The notes under the pieces were generated by a model. That model did no database searches. It was not told where the DNA came from and worked only from the letters and a program-made list of their open reading frames with translations. Positions 16,280 to 25,216 of a stretch of 64,000 nt of DNA are shown piece by piece; position 1 is the stretch's first letter, and each line of letters starts with the position of its first letter. Both the position numbers and the translations under genes were made by a program. Origin of the DNA: Mesobacillus jeotgali (GTDB taxonomy: Bacteria; Bacillota; Bacilli; Bacillales; Cytobacillaceae); NCBI RefSeq assembly GCF_002874535.1, contig NZ_CP025025.1, forward strand, positions 2,651,526-2,715,525. Reading direction: 5' to 3'.

Positions 16280-17782
16280 CTAATGTGCTTCCTTAAAACC
16301 CTTAAGAAAGTCTTTGGTTTCATCTAGTGATATATGTTGGCTTACCACATCATATATATAGTCACCTTTTTGCCCCGTTAAGTGAACCCATTCTCCATCA
16401 GTTTCCTTCAAACTTGTTCCTTTCCATTTAATCTCATTTAGTTGAAATGGAGATACAGTAGTATCTCCCACTATTTCAAAGTCCCCTATCTTTCTGACAT
16501 ATGAATCTTTATGATGAACCCTTACAGACAACATCTGGGAAGAATTATGGTCATTGTCTGGGTCAAGAATGTAGTACAAATAGCCAATTTTATATTCTTT
16601 AAAGGTTTCGTAGCTAGCAGAGATTAGTTGTAGATCAGAATGATTAAACCCATAGAGAAATGGCATATCGGACTTCATAAGATTATATACATCTTCTATC
16701 TCACTAGAACTTTTCGTTCCAGCCACTGGTACTACCTCATTTTCACGAGGATCTATTATTACTTTCTCCTTATCTCTACTGTTGGGTACATATCCCTCTA
16801 AGTCTGGGGTAAATAATTTCGTGTCAATAGGTACATTAACTTCTAGTTTTGTAGGATGTAAATAATCAACAATATCGCCATTAGCTTTATACGTCTCATA
16901 CTTAATTAATATACCTGTGTCCTTATCTACCCAAAAGCGGAATGATTGGAAATCTCTATGATTTTTAATCCCTTTTATCACAAGTGTGTTATGACCTAGT
17001 AATTCTTCATTTTGTTTTTCTATTTCCCACTTTGTTAAATCTCGTGTATAGTTGGAGGCAATCTCATATGGAAACAAGGTTTCATTTGCAGTGCTAATTG
17101 GAGGCCTTTCTCTATAATTCGTTTGTGGATTTCCATCGGAAGCAGTTGAAAACGCTTGATCTAATGTTAGTGTAGTGCCACTGTTTCGGTTCGCTCTGAA
17201 TTCCATATAGGTTTTTAATGATTCATTTATTGACCACACTTTACCATCTTTATAAAATTCTCGAGAAGTTATTTCACCTGTATCAAGTGTTCTTTTGCCA
17301 TATCCTCCTGGTTCTTGCTTTAAACTAATAGCATATTCAACAGTCTCATAGCCAGGACTAAAGCTATAGTGCATTTTATATTCTCCTCTAGCAGTTTCAA
17401 AATAATCTACTGAGTTTATCATTTTAGTTAAAATCTCTTCTTTAGACATTTCATCATAATTTTCTTCTTGCTTAGGTGGTATATATGCCGATTTCTCATT
17501 TGAAGGTTTATTAAGAGAATCCTGTGTATTTTGTTTTGTTTCAGGGTCATTTAATAAGTTCAGCTGCGTTCCAACAAAATAGGTAATACCCAAAAACATT
17601 ATAGAAACGACGGAAAAGCTAAGGAGATAATTAAACTTATTTTTTAGTAAAGACCTATTCTTGTCATTTTTGGAGTTTTCAATTGAGCTCAACACTTGTT
17701 GATATTGCTTAGCATCAAAATAAACATCTTTTAGAATGGTACTATCCATTTTATCTTTTAGATTTTCCAGTTTATTTACCAC
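16280..17782 (-). CDS. Probable anti-sigma factor with LolA-like extracellular domain
   Basis: About 500 residues. The cytoplasmic N-terminal part (about 1-60) is followed by one membrane segment, a Pro/Asn/Gln-rich linker and a large outside domain with KWEIEKQNEELLGHNTLVIKG and FRFWVDKDTGILIKYETY, typical of outer-membrane-lipoprotein-sorting-like (LolA/RseB-type) folds. I choose GTG 17782, which overlaps the sigma factor stop; translational coupling is likely. Position directly after an ECF sigma gene supports anti-sigma function. Confidence 0.75.
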   Translation of the reverse strand: MVNKLENLKDKMDSTILKDVYFDAKQYQQVLSSIENSKNDKNRSLLKNKFNYLLSFSVVSIMFLGITYFVGTQLNLLNDPETKQNTQDSLNKPSNEKSAYIPPKQEENYDEMSKEEILTKMINSVDYFETARGEYKMHYSFSPGYETVEYAISLKQEPGGYGKRTLDTGEITSREFYKDGKVWSINESLKTYMEFRANRNSGTTLTLDQAFSTASDGNPQTNYRERPPISTANETLFPYEIASNYTRDLTKWEIEKQNEELLGHNTLVIKGIKNHRDFQSFRFWVDKDTGILIKYETYKANGDIVDYLHPTKLEVNVPIDTKLFTPDLEGYVPNSRDKEKVIIDPRENEVVPVAGTKSSSEIEDVYNLMKSDMPFLYGFNHSDLQLISASYETFKEYKIGYLYYILDPDNDHNSSQMLSVRVHHKDSYVRKIGDFEIVGDTTVSPFQLNEIKWKGTSLKETDGEWVHLTGQKGDYIYDVVSQHISLDETKDFLKGFKEAH

Positions 17783-18332
17783 TAATTGCCCACGCTCCTT
17801 CAAATGATTCTTTTAGTTTAATGCGTCCCCGATGTAATCTAGTTTTAACCGTATTAGGATTAATCTTTAGCAAATTCGATATTTCCTCAATTGAAAACTC
17901 CTGATAGTAAAATAATATAATGACTTCCCTTAATTTCACTGGCAACTCTATTACTTGTTTAGAAATTAATTCATTTGCCTCGCCGCCAAAAGGTTTCTTC
18001 TCTAGAGAATTATAGGTTTGGTTCGGCTTAAAGAAGTTAGTAAGATATAAATTTTTAAAGGACCAACTTTTTAAAACATCTTTACATCTATTTACGGTAA
18101 TTCTTATTAGCCACGTTTTATAAGATGATTCATTTCGAAAGGTATCCATTTTTTCATAGCATTTAATAAATACATCTTGTGCAACATCCTCGGCCAACTG
18201 TTTTTGTTTCAAATAAGTATAGGCAATTCGTATAACATCATTGCCATAGGCGTTCATTAACCATTTAAGCTTTTCTTCACGATTCAAATGATTCAGAGGT
18301 TCTGATTTAGAGTCATCTATCATATCAATCAT
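17772..18332 (-). CDS. ECF-type RNA polymerase sigma factor
   Basis: 186 residues with region 2 (AEDVAQDVFIKCYEKMDTF, then YKTWLIRITVNRCKD) and region 4 (VIILFYYQEFSIEEISNLL, then NTVKTRLHRGRIKLK), and no region 3, as in ECF sigma factors. It overlaps the probable anti-sigma gene. The likely self-recognised promoter lies 30-60 bases upstream. A sigma/anti-sigma pair as a single cassette is unusual cargo. Confidence 0.9.
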   Translation of the reverse strand: MIDMIDDSKSEPLNHLNREEKLKWLMNAYGNDVIRIAYTYLKQKQLAEDVAQDVFIKCYEKMDTFRNESSYKTWLIRITVNRCKDVLKSWSFKNLYLTNFFKPNQTYNSLEKKPFGGEANELISKQVIELPVKLREVIILFYYQEFSIEEISNLLKINPNTVKTRLHRGRIKLKESFEGAWAISGK

Positions 18333-18362
18333 TTTCTCCTCGCTTCCCTTTTGCTTTTTTAA

Positions 18363-18391
18363 TTAGACGATTCGGATTTTTTTAAGGTTCT
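18363..18391 (-). promoter_or_regulatory. Probable autoregulated ECF promoter
   Basis: On the minus strand AGAACCTT is followed after about 15 bases by CGTCTAA, the usual ECF -35 (GGAAC-like) and -10 (CGTC) pattern, directly upstream of the sigma gene. Confidence 0.6.
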
Positions 18392-18437
18392 ATTCTAAGA
18401 CTTTTTCACAAAGAAATTTTGAGTAAATCAATTTACT

Positions 18438-18476
18438 TTCAACTAAAAAAGCCACCAATTATGGCAGCAATTCAAT
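18438..18476 (-). repeat. Array repeat 20 (A only, diverged)
   Basis: TTCAACTAAAAAAGCC, loop, GGCAGCAATTCAA. Only the A-type stem with T-run survives. It stands upstream of the sigma gene, and 18477-18590 holds nothing recognisable. Confidence 0.5.
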
Positions 18477-18590
18477 ATTACCTTTATAAAAGAATGTTTA
18501 GAAGTGTTTCTTAGGAAGCTTTAGTCAATATGTAAGGGAGTTACAGTAGCCTATTGGTTGGCTTATGCATTCTTTAAATTGAATGACATT

Positions 18591-19097
18591 TTATTTATTT
18601 ACAGCTTTTCTTAAATTAACAACGTTATTCGGGTTCATTGCCCATTTTCCCATAAGTTCCATTTGTTTCTTTTTTAAATCCTCATACGGTTCCTCAACTA
18701 ACTCGACTTCATTAAATCTTCGCTCAAAAGCGTTGGTAGCTTTTATTTTTCTATATCCACCAAAACCTAAATCATCGTTTAATAGCCACACTACTCTTTT
18801 AATGTTAGCGAACAATATTCCACCTGTGCACATTGGGCAAGGCTCTAAGGAAGTATAGATTGTAAATTTCTCTCTTTTAACTTTCGCATCTAAGATTATA
18901 TGACCAGCATTTCTAATAGTATCAATTTCTGCGTGAGCTGTTGCATCTTGATTTGGATGAACTCTGTTTCTCCCCTTAGCAATTAAATTATAATTTTCAT
19001 CAACAATAATTGCTCCTATTGGATAAGTGTTCTCTTTCAATGCCTGTTCGGCTTCTTTAAGTGCAAGCTCTGAATAATACCTATCTTTATCCCTATT
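18591..19097 (-). CDS. Nucleoside/nucleotide deaminase (CMP/dCMP-type zinc deaminase)
   Basis: About 168 residues from the Met of MNRDKDRYY. Zinc and catalytic motifs are complete: HAE (in ATAHAEIDTI) and PCPMC (in SLEPCPMCTGG). The family includes guanine and tRNA adenosine deaminases; the exact base is not determinable. An upstream in-frame start is possible, but GGGGAGT precedes this Met. Confidence 0.88.
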   Translation of the reverse strand, partial: NRDKDRYYSELALKEAEQALKENTYPIGAIIVDENYNLIAKGRNRVHPNQDATAHAEIDTIRNAGHIILDAKVKREKFTIYTSLEPCPMCTGGILFANIKRVVWLLNDDLGFGGYRKIKATNAFERRFNEVELVEEPYEDLKKKQMELMGKWAMNPNNVVNLRKAVNK

Positions 19098-19159
19098 CAT
19101 AGTTACTCCCCTGACGTTTTTCAGCAATGACTTATAAATTCGCTAAATTAGAACCTTCT

Positions 19160-19252
19160 CCTTCTTTCACTAAACTGCTTCGTTTGTTTAATAAGGAATT
19201 CAAACAAAAAAGGTGCCTAATCCATCTTGGATCATGCACCCTTTAGTTCAAG
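19160..19252 (-). repeat. Array repeat 21 (A+B)
   Basis: A: GGTGCCTAATCC-ATCTT-GGATCATGCACC, closely paired; B: TTTCACTAAA and GTTTGTTTAA with loop CTGCTTC. Confidence 0.88.
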
Positions 19253-19383
19253 TTAGAAAGTATTATAAACGAAACAAATTACCTACTGACAAAATTAAAA
19301 TTATCAATAAAGACAGCCATAAAGTAAGAAAGACAGTTACACTACTTCATATCATTGATTTCCAACAACTTATAAAAAGACAA
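19253..19383. other. Short stretch with no supported gene
   Basis: A minus-strand frame here would encode a hydrophobic peptide of about 25 residues (VTVFLTLWLSLLIILI) reminiscent of small holin-like toxins, but there is no start codon or ribosome binding site, so it is not called. Confidence 0.3.
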
Positions 19384-19450
19384 TAAAAAAAGACCTTCGG
19401 GCGATACATACAATACACAAAAAAGTGTAGATCCATCGACCACTAAGGTC
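19384..19450 (-). terminator. Probable terminator of the ABC operon
   Basis: GACCTTAGTGGTCGAT and ATCGCCCGAAGGTC form a long imperfect stem that encloses a second small hairpin (TACAC and GTGTA); the minus strand continues into seven T. Confidence 0.65.
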
Positions 19451-19564
19451 GTTTATTTACTCAATAACCCACTAAACCCGATAGGTTTGTAAAAAAAGAG
19501 AAACAAAAAGTAATATAAAATTATCTTACAATGTTTTCTTTCCCTTTAAAATCTCTTGGTATAG

Positions 19565-22063
19565 TTAAATCCTACGTTTTAATAAAAGTGTTGCAATGAT
19601 TATAAGAAATACAATCGAAACAACTAAAACAAAAAGGCCAGTATAAACATTCAATGCAGGGTTGTCGAGCAAAGTGGAAGCTTCTCCATTGACAATCCTA
19701 TTTATGTCCAAGTACGTAAAAGGTGATAGATGTGCAGCAGCGACAAGGTAATGTTTACTACCCATAAATCCCCCGATCACGATGAATACTGTAGACACAA
19801 AAACAACGAATTGACTTTTGATAAAGATAGATAAGAATTGGCTTAGTATAAGAATAAAGAGCAATACCACCAAGAATAAAGATATAATTTGCATGAGGTA
19901 CAATCCTAAGGGAATGAATTGAAATCCATAATAAATGGATTTCATGCCTTTATAGTCGGCTGTACTAGACTCACTCAATCCATCATAATGAAGGATAGGG
20001 TAATTCCAATCACCAAACCGGTCAAACACTGTCCCAATTAGGATGACAGTTCCGAATAAAATTAAGCATGTGATAATTGATACAATAGCTGAATGAAGGA
20101 TTTTCCCATAAAAAATCGATTGTTCCGAAACTGGCTGTGTCCGCAATAAGGAGATTGTCGGGCGTTTTCCCCTCTCATAAGCCAGCCCTCCACCCACTAA
20201 AAACAACAGGAAAACTAGCGGCAGGAAATGGGCGTGTTGCTGGAAGAATAAATAAAGAGAAAATAGCCCATTATCATCTATTCTTTCATTGTTTACTATC
20301 CATTCCCTTGACAGCTTTTTCGTATTAGTATGGATATTTAAGAGAAGTCCCCCGGATGAAAGAGGACGTATCTTATGCTTTAAAAGCCACTGCTTTTCTG
20401 CGATGCTGGCATCCATTGTAAATTGTCCAATATCATCAACGACACTGTAGGATGAATCAAATTCCCCGTTTATTAAACGATTATCAAACAATTGATATTC
20501 AATTAAATGAATATAATTCCCTTTCTTATAGTCAGCTATTGCCAGACTGATAAGGTCCGCTAATTCTCTATGAGCGTTTAAGGCAATTTCTTGTTCGTTT
20601 AGTTGCTCCATTAAATAAGAGGTTTCCTCTTCCTTCTCCAAGGCTGTCTGCAGGTCAGTCTTTATATCATTTATGAATTGTTCTTGGAAGGGAATAGCAA
20701 CTTCAATAAAGTCGATTCTGGAACTCTCCAAATTAGCTAAGAATTCCTGCTCCTTTTCTTTTGCTTCTTGAGAAATAAAAGCATAGCCGCAAGCGATAAA
20801 AATAATCGAAATCGCTAAAACAAACCGATAATTTCCTTTCCTTATCAATTTCCTCCATTCAAAAACGACGATCTTCCATAAAGAGTTCCTTCTAGCACTT
20901 GTCGCTCCCTTTCGAAAGGGCTTCTTGATTATCCTGGAATCTAAAAAGCTATATTCTCGTTCAGGCAGATAGACGGAAAGGAAAATCAAAAACAAACTCC
21001 AAACAAATGCGCTAATGACATATAGACCGTCTTTAGAATCAGGCACCGCAGTCAATAACGGTTCTAAATGAAGCAAGTAAAAAGGATTGAGCGGAGTCTC
21101 TAGAACTCCTGCCATGCTCGTCAACAAATACCCAGCAAATAAAATGGAAAACGTAATAACCAGGGCATTAAAGGTGTTTTGCATCCGGGTGCCAATGAAT
21201 AAGTTCAAACCGAATGCAAATATCAACGCAACTATAAATAAAAAAATATTTTTTAATAAATATATGGCGGTTGAAATGATTTCGACTTCTGCTCCATTAA
21301 AGACAACTTGCGGATATTCCAATAGCAACGGCTGTTTTCCAAGTGCCATTGGAATCAACAAACCAAGACAGATGACGAATAAAATATACACCAGTGACAC
21401 CAGCAAGATACTTACATACTTCGAAGTTAGCAGATCCCTCTGTGTAATCGGTTGTGTTCTTAACATTAAGATTGTCTTTTGGTCCTTCTCCTGTGTCAAT
21501 GTGGTCCCAAAGAAAAATAGCAGGATCACAAGCCCAGCAAGCCCGATAAACAGGCTGCTTAACTGCTTTAATATCAGGTGGGGAGAAGTCGGATGTTCTT
21601 CATTTTCATATGGAAGGTTGTTGTCGCGCATATAGTCATTTTTCTTCACAGCTATTACTTTTTCCATGCCTTGCAAAGGAGGAAATACTCCTCCAGCCGT
21701 TTCAAATCGGCCCAAACTGTCAAGGAATTCTCCTTGCAGTTGAGGAATCTCGTCCCACTTTTTGCGCTCAACAGCGATTTGCCAATTATACAAGGCGTAC
21801 CTTGCTTCCACGATATATTCTTGCTGCAGCAATCCAGGTTCATCAAGGAGATCTTCATTCCGTTTTCCTTCTAGGCCTGTCTGGATCTGTTCAGCCGCAT
21901 TTTCGTACTCTACAATTTCTTCCTTTAACTTAATAACCCATTCATTCTGCTGGGAAGCATTGAAATGAAAAAGGTATGCCGTGCTGATAAGAATGATCAG
22001 GAAAAGCCACCATATCTTTTTTTGTTTCCAAATTTTCTTCAGTTCAAAGGTTAAAAGATTCAT
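19565..22063 (-). CDS. ABC transporter permease, double-length
   Basis: 832 residues with two similar halves. Each starts with a membrane helix, a long extracellular loop, then a helix cluster beginning with the same motif (MLRTQPITQRDLLTSKY in the first, LLRTQPVSEQSIFYGKI in the second). This is the ABC-2/NatB-like layout of Bacillus export systems, here as a tandem fusion instead of two subunits. Overlaps the ATPase gene by 4 bases. Likely exports a peptide, lipid or drug; substrate unknown. Confidence 0.85.
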   Translation of the reverse strand: MNLLTFELKKIWKQKKIWWLFLIILISTAYLFHFNASQQNEWVIKLKEEIVEYENAAEQIQTGLEGKRNEDLLDEPGLLQQEYIVEARYALYNWQIAVERKKWDEIPQLQGEFLDSLGRFETAGGVFPPLQGMEKVIAVKKNDYMRDNNLPYENEEHPTSPHLILKQLSSLFIGLAGLVILLFFFGTTLTQEKDQKTILMLRTQPITQRDLLTSKYVSILLVSLVYILFVICLGLLIPMALGKQPLLLEYPQVVFNGAEVEIISTAIYLLKNIFLFIVALIFAFGLNLFIGTRMQNTFNALVITFSILFAGYLLTSMAGVLETPLNPFYLLHLEPLLTAVPDSKDGLYVISAFVWSLFLIFLSVYLPEREYSFLDSRIIKKPFRKGATSARRNSLWKIVVFEWRKLIRKGNYRFVLAISIIFIACGYAFISQEAKEKEQEFLANLESSRIDFIEVAIPFQEQFINDIKTDLQTALEKEEETSYLMEQLNEQEIALNAHRELADLISLAIADYKKGNYIHLIEYQLFDNRLINGEFDSSYSVVDDIGQFTMDASIAEKQWLLKHKIRPLSSGGLLLNIHTNTKKLSREWIVNNERIDDNGLFSLYLFFQQHAHFLPLVFLLFLVGGGLAYERGKRPTISLLRTQPVSEQSIFYGKILHSAIVSIITCLILFGTVILIGTVFDRFGDWNYPILHYDGLSESSTADYKGMKSIYYGFQFIPLGLYLMQIISLFLVVLLFILILSQFLSIFIKSQFVVFVSTVFIVIGGFMGSKHYLVAAAHLSPFTYLDINRIVNGEASTLLDNPALNVYTGLFVLVVSIVFLIIIATLLLKRRI

Positions 22064-22947
22064 AAGATCTCTTCCTTTTTTCCAAAAATCATCTGATACC
22101 GTTCCTCGGAACCGATGGCTTTTTTCTCGATGTTCAATACCTGCACCCCATGGGTGCTTAACTGTTTGAACAACTGACTTAAAGAAGCATCTCCCAAACT
22201 TACAATCAGTTGATTTTCTTTTCCATGTTCAACTTCTATACCTGCGGCACTCAATACCCCGATCACTTTTTCTGGCTGCTGGACTGTAAGCTCATAGGCA
22301 ACTTTTTCGTGGAGAGATAAATCTTCCTCAATAAGCTGGCCATTTTTTAAAAAGAGAATATGGGATGTCACTCTATCAATCTCGGACAGATTATGGGAGG
22401 AGAGAATAATGGCTGTACCTTCCTTATTCAACTCCAGCAGCAACTTCCTTACCCGGATGGCACTTGTTGGATCAAGGCCGTTTAGAGGCTCGTCCAGAAT
22501 CAGAAGCTTTGGCTCGTTGACAATTGCCATGGTAAGCAATAGATGCTGCTTCATCCCTAAAGAATACTTGCCAACTTTTTTATGCAAATAGCTTTCCATT
22601 CCAACCCGTTCAGCTGCAGATAGGATTTGACCTTTCGATATGCCTTGGACATCTCCGATAAATTGAAGATGGTCATAGCCTGTCAAATAATCATAGAGGA
22701 CAGAGTTATCCTGCATAAAAGAAACATAGCGGAAAATTTCCGGATCTTTATTGGTACGATTTAAAATTTTCACCTTGCCATGGTCCGGGCTGATCAAGTT
22801 GGTGACGATTCCAAGAAGGGTAGACTTTCCCGATCCATTCGGTCCAACCAAAGCAACGATTTCAGGCTGATGAATCCGGATGCTCACTCCATGTAACACT
22901 TTTTCTTTCCCATATGATTTTTGTATTTCTTCAACAGATAAAATCAT
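22060..22947 (-). CDS. ABC transporter ATP-binding protein
   Basis: 295 residues. Walker A GPNGSGKST, Q-loop region SFMQDNSV, signature YSLGMKQHLLL, Walker B LLILDEPL and switch His in SSHNLSE are all intact. A C-terminal extension of about 90 residues is typical of export-type ATPases of the antibiotic/bacteriocin group. GGGGGA precedes the ATG. Works with the overlapping permease. Confidence 0.92.
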   Translation of the reverse strand: MILSVEEIQKSYGKEKVLHGVSIRIHQPEIVALVGPNGSGKSTLLGIVTNLISPDHGKVKILNRTNKDPEIFRYVSFMQDNSVLYDYLTGYDHLQFIGDVQGISKGQILSAAERVGMESYLHKKVGKYSLGMKQHLLLTMAIVNEPKLLILDEPLNGLDPTSAIRVRKLLLELNKEGTAIILSSHNLSEIDRVTSHILFLKNGQLIEEDLSLHEKVAYELTVQQPEKVIGVLSAAGIEVEHGKENQLIVSLGDASLSQLFKQLSTHGVQVLNIEKKAIGSEERYQMIFGKKEEIL

Positions 22948-23007
22948 GTTTATCCCCCGTATAGCAATAATATATTATTGCTTTCGTTACCCTTAGTTTT
23001 TCAGCTT

Positions 23008-23133
23008 ATCTTGTTAAACTACATTGTTAGCTAAATAAGGAAATCAATAAAAAAGGCCGTTAATCCTTTGGATCAACGCACCCCTTCGCTGAACCTTCTT
23101 TTGCTAAACTGCTCCCCCCTGTTCGAAAATAAG
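23008..23133 (-). repeat. Array repeat 22 (A flanked by two B parts)
   Basis: B-A-B arrangement: GTTAAACTACATTGTTAGCT, then GGCCGTTAATCC and GGATCAACGCACC, then a second B with CTAAACTGCTCCC and TGTTCGAAAATAAG. It looks like two repeats with no gene between. Confidence 0.8.
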
Positions 23134-23186
23134 CAAGAATGTACCTAAACAATTTTGTATCAATATTTTTTATAAACTAATTATTC

Positions 23187-23513
23187 CTAACTTATAACTC
23201 CTAAATAATAAAGAACAAAATATGCAATAAAGCACAATAGAGATCCTACTAAGAAGGGATTAATGGTAAATGTTGCTTTCTCATGTTGTGGCTTGTAATT
23301 TCCTAAGAACATATGAAAAACTGCTACCTGTGAATTCTTTGACAATGCGTCTCCTTTAGAACTAAATAAAAATGCTATAATGGTAAATCCAGCTGACCCT
23401 AAAAACATTGTATCTACAAGATTTGTTTCAAAATAATGTGATACCCAAAAAAGCAAACCTAATTCTAAAGCCAGGACTAGTGAAACGAAAAATACATACC
23501 ATTTTAACTTCAA
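23187..23513 (-). CDS. Three-helix membrane protein, 108 residues
   Basis: Hydrophobic segments at about 7-26, 36-51 and 87-105. GGGGATAC precedes the ATG region. No family recognised. Single-gene unit. Confidence 0.65.
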   Translation of the reverse strand: MKLKWYVFFVSLVLALELGLLFWVSHYFETNLVDTMFLGSAGFTIIAFLFSSKGDALSKNSQVAVFHMFLGNYKPQHEKATFTINPFLVGSLLCFIAYFVLYYLGVIS

Positions 23514-23775
23514 TGTATCCCCCCTTTTATAGTATTTATTACGAATAAAATAGTCAGAAGTTTCAAAAATATGTTTATATAGGCATTTAAATCTTAAGAA
23601 GCCACTTCCCCTATTCGGTGCCTAATTTGACTAATCAAACTCAGTCCGCTGCCAACTGGTAACTCTAAGCCAGTTCTTCTCACTGCTGGATCTACACCTG
23701 CTCACACCTAATCTGCAAGCATTTTCGAACTTCCTACTGACTCGTACTCCTTCATTCCTAACTGTTCTCTAAATT
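23514..23775. other. Gene-free stretch
   Basis: About 260 bases between two units. No frame with a ribosome binding site. The segment near 23620-23760 is C-rich and may derive from a lost gene; nothing more can be said. Confidence 0.4.
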
Positions 23776-23828
23776 CTTATTGAACTAACCTGCCTCTTGT
23801 GTTCAATAAAAGGTTCCAACAAAATTAC
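23776..23828 (-). repeat. Array repeat 23 (B, A truncated)
   Basis: TTGAACTAAC-CTGCCTC-TTGTGTTCAA, then only the TTCCAACAAAA edge of A, which abuts the next gene's stop. Confidence 0.75.
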
Positions 23829-24046
23829 ATTTTTTCATCTCTCCATTTTAAAAAAAGCAATAATAATAAAATTATTATGATTACCCACCATAAATACAAC
23901 AGCAGTTCATTTAATGAGCCTGGAAACCTACCTTCCATTTTATATGAGAAAAATAAGCTATTAGTTAAACTTATAAACCCAATAAATATGGTAATAAAAA
24001 CTTGCCACCAATATCTCACTCTTCTTTTCTCCTCTTTATATTTCAT
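23825..24046 (-). CDS. Small two-helix membrane protein, 73 residues
   Basis: Basic N-terminus (KYKEEKRRVRYWW), helices at about 14-34 and 47-65, charged tail KWRDEKM. Its stop is at the edge of repeat 23. Unknown. Confidence 0.6.
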   Translation of the reverse strand: MKYKEEKRRVRYWWQVFITIFIGFISLTNSLFFSYKMEGRFPGSLNELLLYLWWVIIIILLLLLFLKWRDEKM

Positions 24047-24072
24047 TTATTGATGTTTCCTCAACCATTGAT

Positions 24073-24106
24073 CTTCAAAATACCTGCCTCGTTTGTTGAA
24101 AAGCGG
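24073..24106 (-). repeat. Array repeat 24 (B only)
   Basis: CTTCAAAATACCTGCCTCG then TTTGTTGAAAAG. Confidence 0.6.
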
Positions 24107-24116
24107 CAAGACAAAA

Positions 24117-24455
24117 TTATTTATCTGCATTTTCTATCTCTTTTAAAATGCTCACACCATTTCTTTTAGTTTCGTAAGTTAACACATATGTTTTACCATT
24201 TTCAATTAAATTCCATACCATTGTTTCTTTTATGAAAATTTTTGACTTTTCTTCCTCCAAATACTTTTTAGATAAATCAGCATTTGGAGGTGCTACGATA
24301 ATATATCCTTCACCATTTTCTTCAGAAAGGTCTTTTTCCAAGACTGTAACCACAGCGAATGTTGAACTTTCAGACAGCAAATTATACATAAGAACAGCAG
24401 CGGTCAAAACTATTATAAAAAATATAGTGCTTATTACTCTTCTTTTTTTTCTCAT
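24117..24455 (-). CDS. Membrane-anchored unknown protein, 112 residues
   Basis: RKKRR start, one membrane segment (about 8-25), then an outside domain ending in MVWNLIENGKTYVLTYETKR. It resembles in plan the 125-residue protein at 11954 (anchor plus small outside domain, DERVYNLIEDEKEYFV there), so both may belong to one unrecognised family. Confidence 0.65.
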   Translation of the reverse strand: MRKKRRVISTIFFIIVLTAAVLMYNLLSESSTFAVVTVLEKDLSEENGEGYIIVAPPNADLSKKYLEEEKSKIFIKETMVWNLIENGKTYVLTYETKRNGVSILKEIENADK

Positions 24456-24510
24456 ACTTTTAAATAACTCTCCCTATTAAGTTCAGCTATGTAATACTAA
24501 TTGTTCTCAT

Positions 24511-24580
24511 CTTCGGCTCTGCATCTTTAGCTCAATAAGGATTTCAACAAAAAAAGGAGGTAATCCTTCCTGGATTATTT
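24511..24580 (-). repeat. Array repeat 25 (A+B)
   Basis: B: GCTCTGCATCTTTAGCTCAATAAGG; A: GGTAATCC-TTCC-TGGATTATT. Confidence 0.75.
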
Positions 24581-24601
24581 ATTTACAAAGCTTTTTACCT
24601 T

Positions 24602-25135
24602 TTATTGATTAAGTTCATCAATCGATTTGAATATTCTTGAATATACTTCTTTTATGTATTCATCCGTTTTTTTATCATTATACAAACCGTATTTCCAACT
24701 TTTTAACGAATCATCTTCTTTTAATGTAAGAACCCCAACAGCATAGCTTTGACCAACAGACCAATTCCAAGACTCATTATATTCTGTTTCTTTTGCGGTA
24801 AAAGGGATATGATTATTAGCTGATATAAAAAAGAATGGAATTGTAGAATTTAGGTAAACGTCTGCATATTGGCTTTCAGCAGCCTCTAAAAGATTATTTT
24901 CCCTGATAACTACTGCGTCATAAGACTTCAGTTCTTCACTTGCCATTTCATCAAATGTGATCTCTGTAAATATCACTTGTTCTTCATTTACTTCTGGTGG
25001 TTCTCCAACCACCGCTATTTCTAAAGGTTTTCCTTCATACAACTCAATATCAGGACTTTGAGTACAAGCTGTTTGTGCGAATAATAGTATTAGCAATATA
25101 AAAGATAAATAGTTTTTACCTTTTTTTCTATACAT
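24602..25135 (-). CDS. Exported, probably lipid-anchored protein of unknown function
   Basis: About 177 residues from ATG 25135 (GGGGA upstream). The N-terminus MYRKKGKNYLSF plus a hydrophobic core ends in FAQTACTQSP, an imperfect lipobox. The mature part is acidic. Function unknown. Confidence 0.65.
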   Translation of the reverse strand: MYRKKGKNYLSFILLILLFAQTACTQSPDIELYEGKPLEIAVVGEPPEVNEEQVIFTEITFDEMASEELKSYDAVVIRENNLLEAAESQYADVYLNSTIPFFFISANNHIPFTAKETEYNESWNWSVGQSYAVGVLTLKEDDSLKSWKYGLYNDKKTDEYIKEVYSRIFKSIDELNQ

Positions 25136-25186
25136 ATGCAATCCCCTTTACACATCAAATCATACCATAAAATCCCATATTTTTTA

Positions 25187-25216
25187 TTGAAGGATTCTGC
25201 ACCGTTAGTTCAACAA
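25187..25216 (-). repeat. Array repeat 26 (B only), supplies a stop codon
   Basis: On the minus strand GTTGTTGAACTAACGGTGCAG: the TAA of the core is the stop codon of the GNAT gene. Confidence 0.8.

Noticed and set aside
19253-19383. Type I holin-like toxin gene
   Set aside because: Hydrophobic frame of about 25 residues looks similar, but there is no start codon and no ribosome binding site.
21578-21968. Several plus-strand ORFs within the ABC permease
   Set aside because: They are antisense shadows with no ribosome binding sites.
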